Assembly: GCA_020860645.1 (NCBI GenBank)
Contig: JAJBTX010000067.1
Span: 1-48,458, forward strand
Direction of reading: 5' to 3'
From: Lachnospiraceae bacterium
GTDB taxonomy: Bacteria > Bacillota > Clostridia > Lachnospirales > Lachnospiraceae
DNA length: 48,458 nucleotides
Positions 45,507 to 48,458 of the stretch are shown one piece after another (position 1 is the stretch's first letter; each line of letters begins with the position of its first letter). A program made the position numbers and the translations under genes. The notes under the pieces were generated by a model. It was given only the letters and a program-made list of their open reading frames with translations, did not search any database and had not been told where the DNA came from.

Positions 45507-47108
45507 ATGAGCAAATGGAAGGCCATCATTACAGAATACGAAGATATAACAGGCATCGCTTACGACGATTTCACGGATAAAAACTGGTTAAGTATCGAAA
45601 TTCAGACGCTACTCAAGTACACGGACAGCAGCAGCCATTATAACCCGCAGACGGCGGAGTTTTTACGTTCCATCCTGCCGGAGCATGAGCAGGAGCTTTA
45701 CTGGATTATGGTATCGGATAACCTCAACAGTATCAACCTGTCTTATAAGGACACGGACAGCCTCATAAATGCCGTATGCCTCATTTCAGATTGCAGCTAC
45801 AACCTTTATTACAGCCCTGCCTCATATACTGGCTGGCGGCTGGACTGTAATGCCCGCCATGTCAGGACGATCTTTATTGACATTGACGACGTGCAGGGGA
45901 TGGACTTCTCCGGCATGAATGGAGAACAGCTTGCCTCATGGCTCACTGATACATACAGATTACCACAGGAGCTTCTCCCTGACTGGTGCGTCACTTCCGG
46001 CCATGGCCTGCACCTTTACTATCTGGTGGACGAGCTGAACCTGCACCGCGAGGACGACAGTGCAAAGCGGCGGCTGTACACAGATTACCTTATCACCTAC
46101 TTCGGCGCGGACAAAGCCTGCCGGAACAATAGCAGGATTCTGCGCATCCCTTATAGCTACAATATAAAGCATAAAGAGGTGAAGACTGCCCTCTACCGAC
46201 TCAACGCTTCCGCCCGGCACGACATAGAAAGGCTTGATTTCTTCAAAAAATCCCCGGAAGAAATCGAGGCATATATGGATAAGTGTCAGGAGGAGCGGAA
46301 CAGGAAAAGCCGGGAGACACGCGAGCGGAACAAGGCTGCCAGACAGGCAGAAAACGAATCCGGCAAGGCGACGACCGCCAAGAGCACCCCCAAGCCCTCA
46401 AAGAAAGCACGGACAGATAAAACGAAGTCCGGCAAAGAGGAGCCCGCCAACACCACAGGCAATACCGGGAAGCAACGCCCTGCAAATCCCGCCCCTGCAG
46501 GCCCGCCTATACTCAAGGAAAGCCTCATCTATTTTACTAATTTCACGGACAGCGCCCGCAACTGGAACATCATCAAAGACCTGAATAACTTCTACTATCG
46601 CCATCATGGGGACATAGAAGGACGCCGGAACAACTTTTTTCTGATTATGGCGGTGCATTTAAAACGTGTCATGTCACTGGACGAGGCACTGGACTTCATA
46701 GACAGGTTTACAACACCTGATTTCGAGGAGGAAGCCCTGTACACCGTCAGGAAGGTATATGCCAATCCCACAAAGTACCGTTACAGGAATGTCACAATCG
46801 CGGAGATTTTGCAGTTCACTCCGCTTGATATAGAACAGTCCTACTCCAATTTCTCAGAGGAGAGGCAGGCAGAGGCACGGAAAAAGACACAGCAACGCGC
46901 CAGCAAAAAACTTGCCGAAAAACGCAAACTGGAACGGGACGGGGATGTAATCCGAAGCGCCCGCGAAGAGGATGTAAGGAACTATCCCGATCTGAGCGCA
47001 AAAGAGCTTGCCGAAATGTGGCACGTCTCCGTCCGCACGATTCGGAGAGATCGCCAGAAAATCCGGGAGGAGGACAGCCGCACCCCTGACGGCTCCAAAC
47101 AGGGGTGA
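45507..47108 (+). CDS. Primase-like replication protein (RepB/AEP type) of a mobile element
   Basis: 533 residues. The N-terminal half resembles archaeo-eukaryotic-type primases of plasmid and integrative-element replication proteins: FIDIDDVQGMD (metal-binding acidic motif), CVTSGHGLHLYYLVDEL (SGxGxH-like motif) and SRILRIPYSYNIKHKE. A low-complexity Lys/Pro linker (about 265-335) precedes a helical domain and a C-terminal HTH (YPDLSAKELAEMWHVSVRTIRRDRQKI). It probably binds the element's origin and primes its replication. AAAGGAG lies upstream of ATG 45507. Lower GC than the genes to the left supports foreign origin. Confidence 0.8.
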   Translation: MSKWKAIITEYEDITGIAYDDFTDKNWLSIEIQTLLKYTDSSSHYNPQTAEFLRSILPEHEQELYWIMVSDNLNSINLSYKDTDSLINAVCLISDCSYNLYYSPASYTGWRLDCNARHVRTIFIDIDDVQGMDFSGMNGEQLASWLTDTYRLPQELLPDWCVTSGHGLHLYYLVDELNLHREDDSAKRRLYTDYLITYFGADKACRNNSRILRIPYSYNIKHKEVKTALYRLNASARHDIERLDFFKKSPEEIEAYMDKCQEERNRKSRETRERNKAARQAENESGKATTAKSTPKPSKKARTDKTKSGKEEPANTTGNTGKQRPANPAPAGPPILKESLIYFTNFTDSARNWNIIKDLNNFYYRHHGDIEGRRNNFFLIMAVHLKRVMSLDEALDFIDRFTTPDFEEEALYTVRKVYANPTKYRYRNVTIAEILQFTPLDIEQSYSNFSEERQAEARKKTQQRASKKLAEKRKLERDGDVIRSAREEDVRNYPDLSAKELAEMWHVSVRTIRRDRQKIREEDSRTPDGSKQG

Positions 47109-47329
47109 CATTTATAACTATTACACTACCCTTATATATTATCTTCTATATCCTTCCTATAATATACAGATAGTGAGCGGTCGGGCATGAAAACCCATAA
47201 AAACAGCACTTTTATCCATCCCAAGGGGGTGACATTTTCGGCTGGCTCACAATTAGCTGCATTTTTCCATCTGTATTACATCCCGTCTGTCATACTAATA
47301 GTAAATAAACAGAAGCAGGAGGTAATGCT
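47109..47329 (+). other. Intergenic region after the replication gene with short direct repeats
   Basis: GGGGTGACATTT occurs twice (about 47102-47113 and 47226-47237), the first copy overlapping the end of the replication gene. A TATAAT lies at 47158-47163 without a clear -35. Such repeats could be replication-protein binding sites. CATACTAA near 47289 also appears before the replication gene (near 45466) and may mark a shared promoter element. Confidence 0.35.
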
Positions 47330-47590
47330 ATGGATGATAATACTTACTTAAAGGAGAGGACAGAGCTTGAATACAGGTTCTTCCTGATTATTGAAAAACT
47401 GATCGAGCATGGGCTTATTGAGGAGCCTGATACAGATACCATGCTGTCATGGTGTATAGATACATACACGGGGATGAAGCAGCGCTTCATGGACGGCGAA
47501 CTATTCACACAGGCGGATATAGATTTTTCCCGCCATCTGCTCGACAAGATGGAGAGCTATATACAGGGGAGGGATGGACATGATGTTTGA
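47330..47590 (+). CDS. Small hypothetical protein of the mobile element (86 aa)
   Basis: A mostly helical, acidic protein with no TM helix or known motif (FFLIIEKLIEHGLIEEPDTD, FTQADIDFSRHLLDKMESYI). A GCAGGAGG ribosome-binding site lies before ATG 47330. Its end overlaps the next gene by about 10 bp, so the two are co-translated. Proteins of this kind sit beside replication and mobilization genes in Clostridia elements; the role is unknown. Confidence 0.75.
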   Translation: MDDNTYLKERTELEYRFFLIIEKLIEHGLIEEPDTDTMLSWCIDTYTGMKQRFMDGELFTQADIDFSRHLLDKMESYIQGRDGHDV

Positions 47591-48281
47591 TAACCTTTCC
47601 AGCCCGGAAAAGGTGTATGAAAATGTACGCCTTTCCCTTAAGAACTTCGACCCAGACCGGGACGACGGAATCTTCTCTTTCCGCATCGGCGACCTGTCCG
47701 CATCCTATTATGTCCCACTGGAAGATAACAAGGTGGCGTACATCGGTGAAAATTCTGTCACCGTCAACCACAGCCTTTCAGCGGACAGGCTGTATGAAGC
47801 AGCGCTCGAAAACATGAACCGTGATATAGTTCTGAAATATCTTACCGACACAACGGCGGAGCTGGCCGACCTCAAATCAGCTGATCAGGCAGCGCAGGAA
47901 CAGATCGAGGCAGACTTACGTTCCGGCAATGTCCGGGACGTCATTGTCCTTACAAACTCCTCATTACAAAATGGAGCTGCAGGGATTTTATGCAGCAGCT
48001 GGAAAGAAGCCTGCCATGAAGATATGATCGTGCTCCCATCATCAAGGCATGAAGTGCTCCTTTTCCCCTATCACGGTCAGGACTTGCGTTTCTTCCAGAA
48101 AATGGTGGAAGAAGTCAATCAGACGTGCGTAGCCCCGAAGGATTATCTGAGCGACAGTGTGTACCTGTACGACCATCTGTCACAGAACCTCTCACTCGCC
48201 TGTGACAAATTCGGGCTTGTGCCGATCTGTCAGGACACCACATTCGCCATTGCGGAATCTGCCGCGCCCGTACTCAAATAA
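47580..48281 (+). CDS. DUF5688-like hypothetical protein of the mobile element
   Basis: About 233 residues with no TM helix. VIVLTNSSLQNGAAGILCSS and MIVLPSSRHEVLLFPYH resemble the central motifs of DUF5688 proteins, which are common on clostridial integrative elements and have no known function. I prefer ATG 47580, which has AGGGGAGGG six bases upstream; ATG 47574 is too close to that site. It overlaps the preceding gene. Confidence 0.75.
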   Translation: MMFDNLSSPEKVYENVRLSLKNFDPDRDDGIFSFRIGDLSASYYVPLEDNKVAYIGENSVTVNHSLSADRLYEAALENMNRDIVLKYLTDTTAELADLKSADQAAQEQIEADLRSGNVRDVIVLTNSSLQNGAAGILCSSWKEACHEDMIVLPSSRHEVLLFPYHGQDLRFFQKMVEEVNQTCVAPKDYLSDSVYLYDHLSQNLSLACDKFGLVPICQDTTFAIAESAAPVLK

Positions 48282-48309
48282 TTTACCGGGTTTCGGAGCA
48301 CAGGGCACA

Positions 48310-48388
48310 GGCCAGATACGTTGTTTGTATCACAAACAACATCTGGCCAAGGGGGAACATCCCCCTCTGGAACCCCCATAAAAAGCCA
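48310..48388 (+). other. oriT-like hairpin region upstream of probable mobilization genes
   Basis: A 17-bp stem GGCCAGAT..GTTGTTTGT / ACAAACAACATCTGGCC (48310-48348, 2-nt bulge) is followed by a G-rich/C-rich run (GGGGGAACATCCCCC then GGAACCCCC). This arrangement resembles transfer origins of mobilizable clostridial elements, where a stem precedes the nick region and the relaxosome genes follow. Identification rests on arrangement only. Confidence 0.4.
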
Positions 48389-48446
48389 AAGCAAAGGAGA
48401 CGAAAAGTTTGAAACTGGAACGTAGCGGTTAGAAAGCAAAAAGGGT

Positions 48447-48458
48447 ATGGCAAACAAA
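48447..48458 (+). CDS. First codons of a gene running off the window (possibly a MobC-type relaxosome protein)
   Basis: ATG GCA AAC AAA at the very end reads MANK and lies just after the oriT-like region with a weak AAAGGG upstream. Relaxosome accessory proteins often start this way and sit at this place. Four codons are too few for a firm call. Confidence 0.25.

Overview
The window looks like chromosomal DNA of a GC-rich anaerobic Firmicute, probably Lachnospiraceae/Clostridia. The clues are a type III glutamine synthetase, an NADP-type glutamate dehydrogenase, rubrerythrin, a GlnRS, AGGAGG ribosome-binding sites and sigma-A promoters close to TTGACA-17-TATAAT. The species assignment is inference. 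No rRNA, tRNA or CRISPR array was seen.

Layout. 1-0.96 kb: a DUF1016/PDDEXK nuclease gene whose 3' end is lost. 0.96-2.4 kb: an unusual tyrosine-recombinase-like protein with two Cys-rich repeats. 2.6-28.5 kb (minus strand): one tightly packed 26-kb gene run. In transcription order it encodes a membrane-anchored coiled-coil protein (b-like), F1 alpha-, gamma-, beta- and epsilon-like subunits, a multi-pass membrane protein, a 2222-aa surface protein, a second surface protein cut by an in-frame TGA, a subunit-c-like proteolipid, a small membrane-anchored protein, and a 3657-aa surface protein. 28.57-29.4 kb: a 140-bp promoter segment between 30-bp inverted repeats, next to a small serine recombinase gene. 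29.5-34.3 kb: a TetM/EF-G-like GTPase fused to a NYN nuclease domain, an HD phosphohydrolase, and a two-gene HTH/nucleotidyltransferase toxin-antitoxin-like pair under a consensus promoter with a perfect palindrome. 34.3-45 kb: housekeeping genes (rubrerythrin, ZIP transporter, glnN, gdhA, glycogen debranching enzyme, a small acidic membrane protein, glnS) and a GH25-LysM lysozyme. 45.5 kb-end (plus strand): the start of a mobile element, with a primase-like replication protein, two accessory genes, an oriT-like hairpin region and the first codons of another gene.

Main result. The 26-kb run appears to encode an uncommon F1-like ATPase machine. It has catalytic alpha/beta, a shaft-like gamma and an epsilon-like protein. 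No subunit a is recognisable, the c-like protein lacks the ion-binding carboxylate, and the usual stalk and ion-channel genes are replaced by large envelope proteins that share an architecture (N-terminal membrane segment, small beta-rich domain, Gly/Ser or collagen-like linker, long beta-sandwich stalk). The closest known parallel is the F1-like ATPase clusters of mycoplasmas, where F1-type ATPases are linked to surface proteins rather than to proton-driven ATP synthesis. I infer an ATP-hydrolysing device acting on or through surface proteins. Its expression is probably phase-variable: the only convincing promoter upstream lies inside the inverted-repeat-bounded segment and currently points into the operon.
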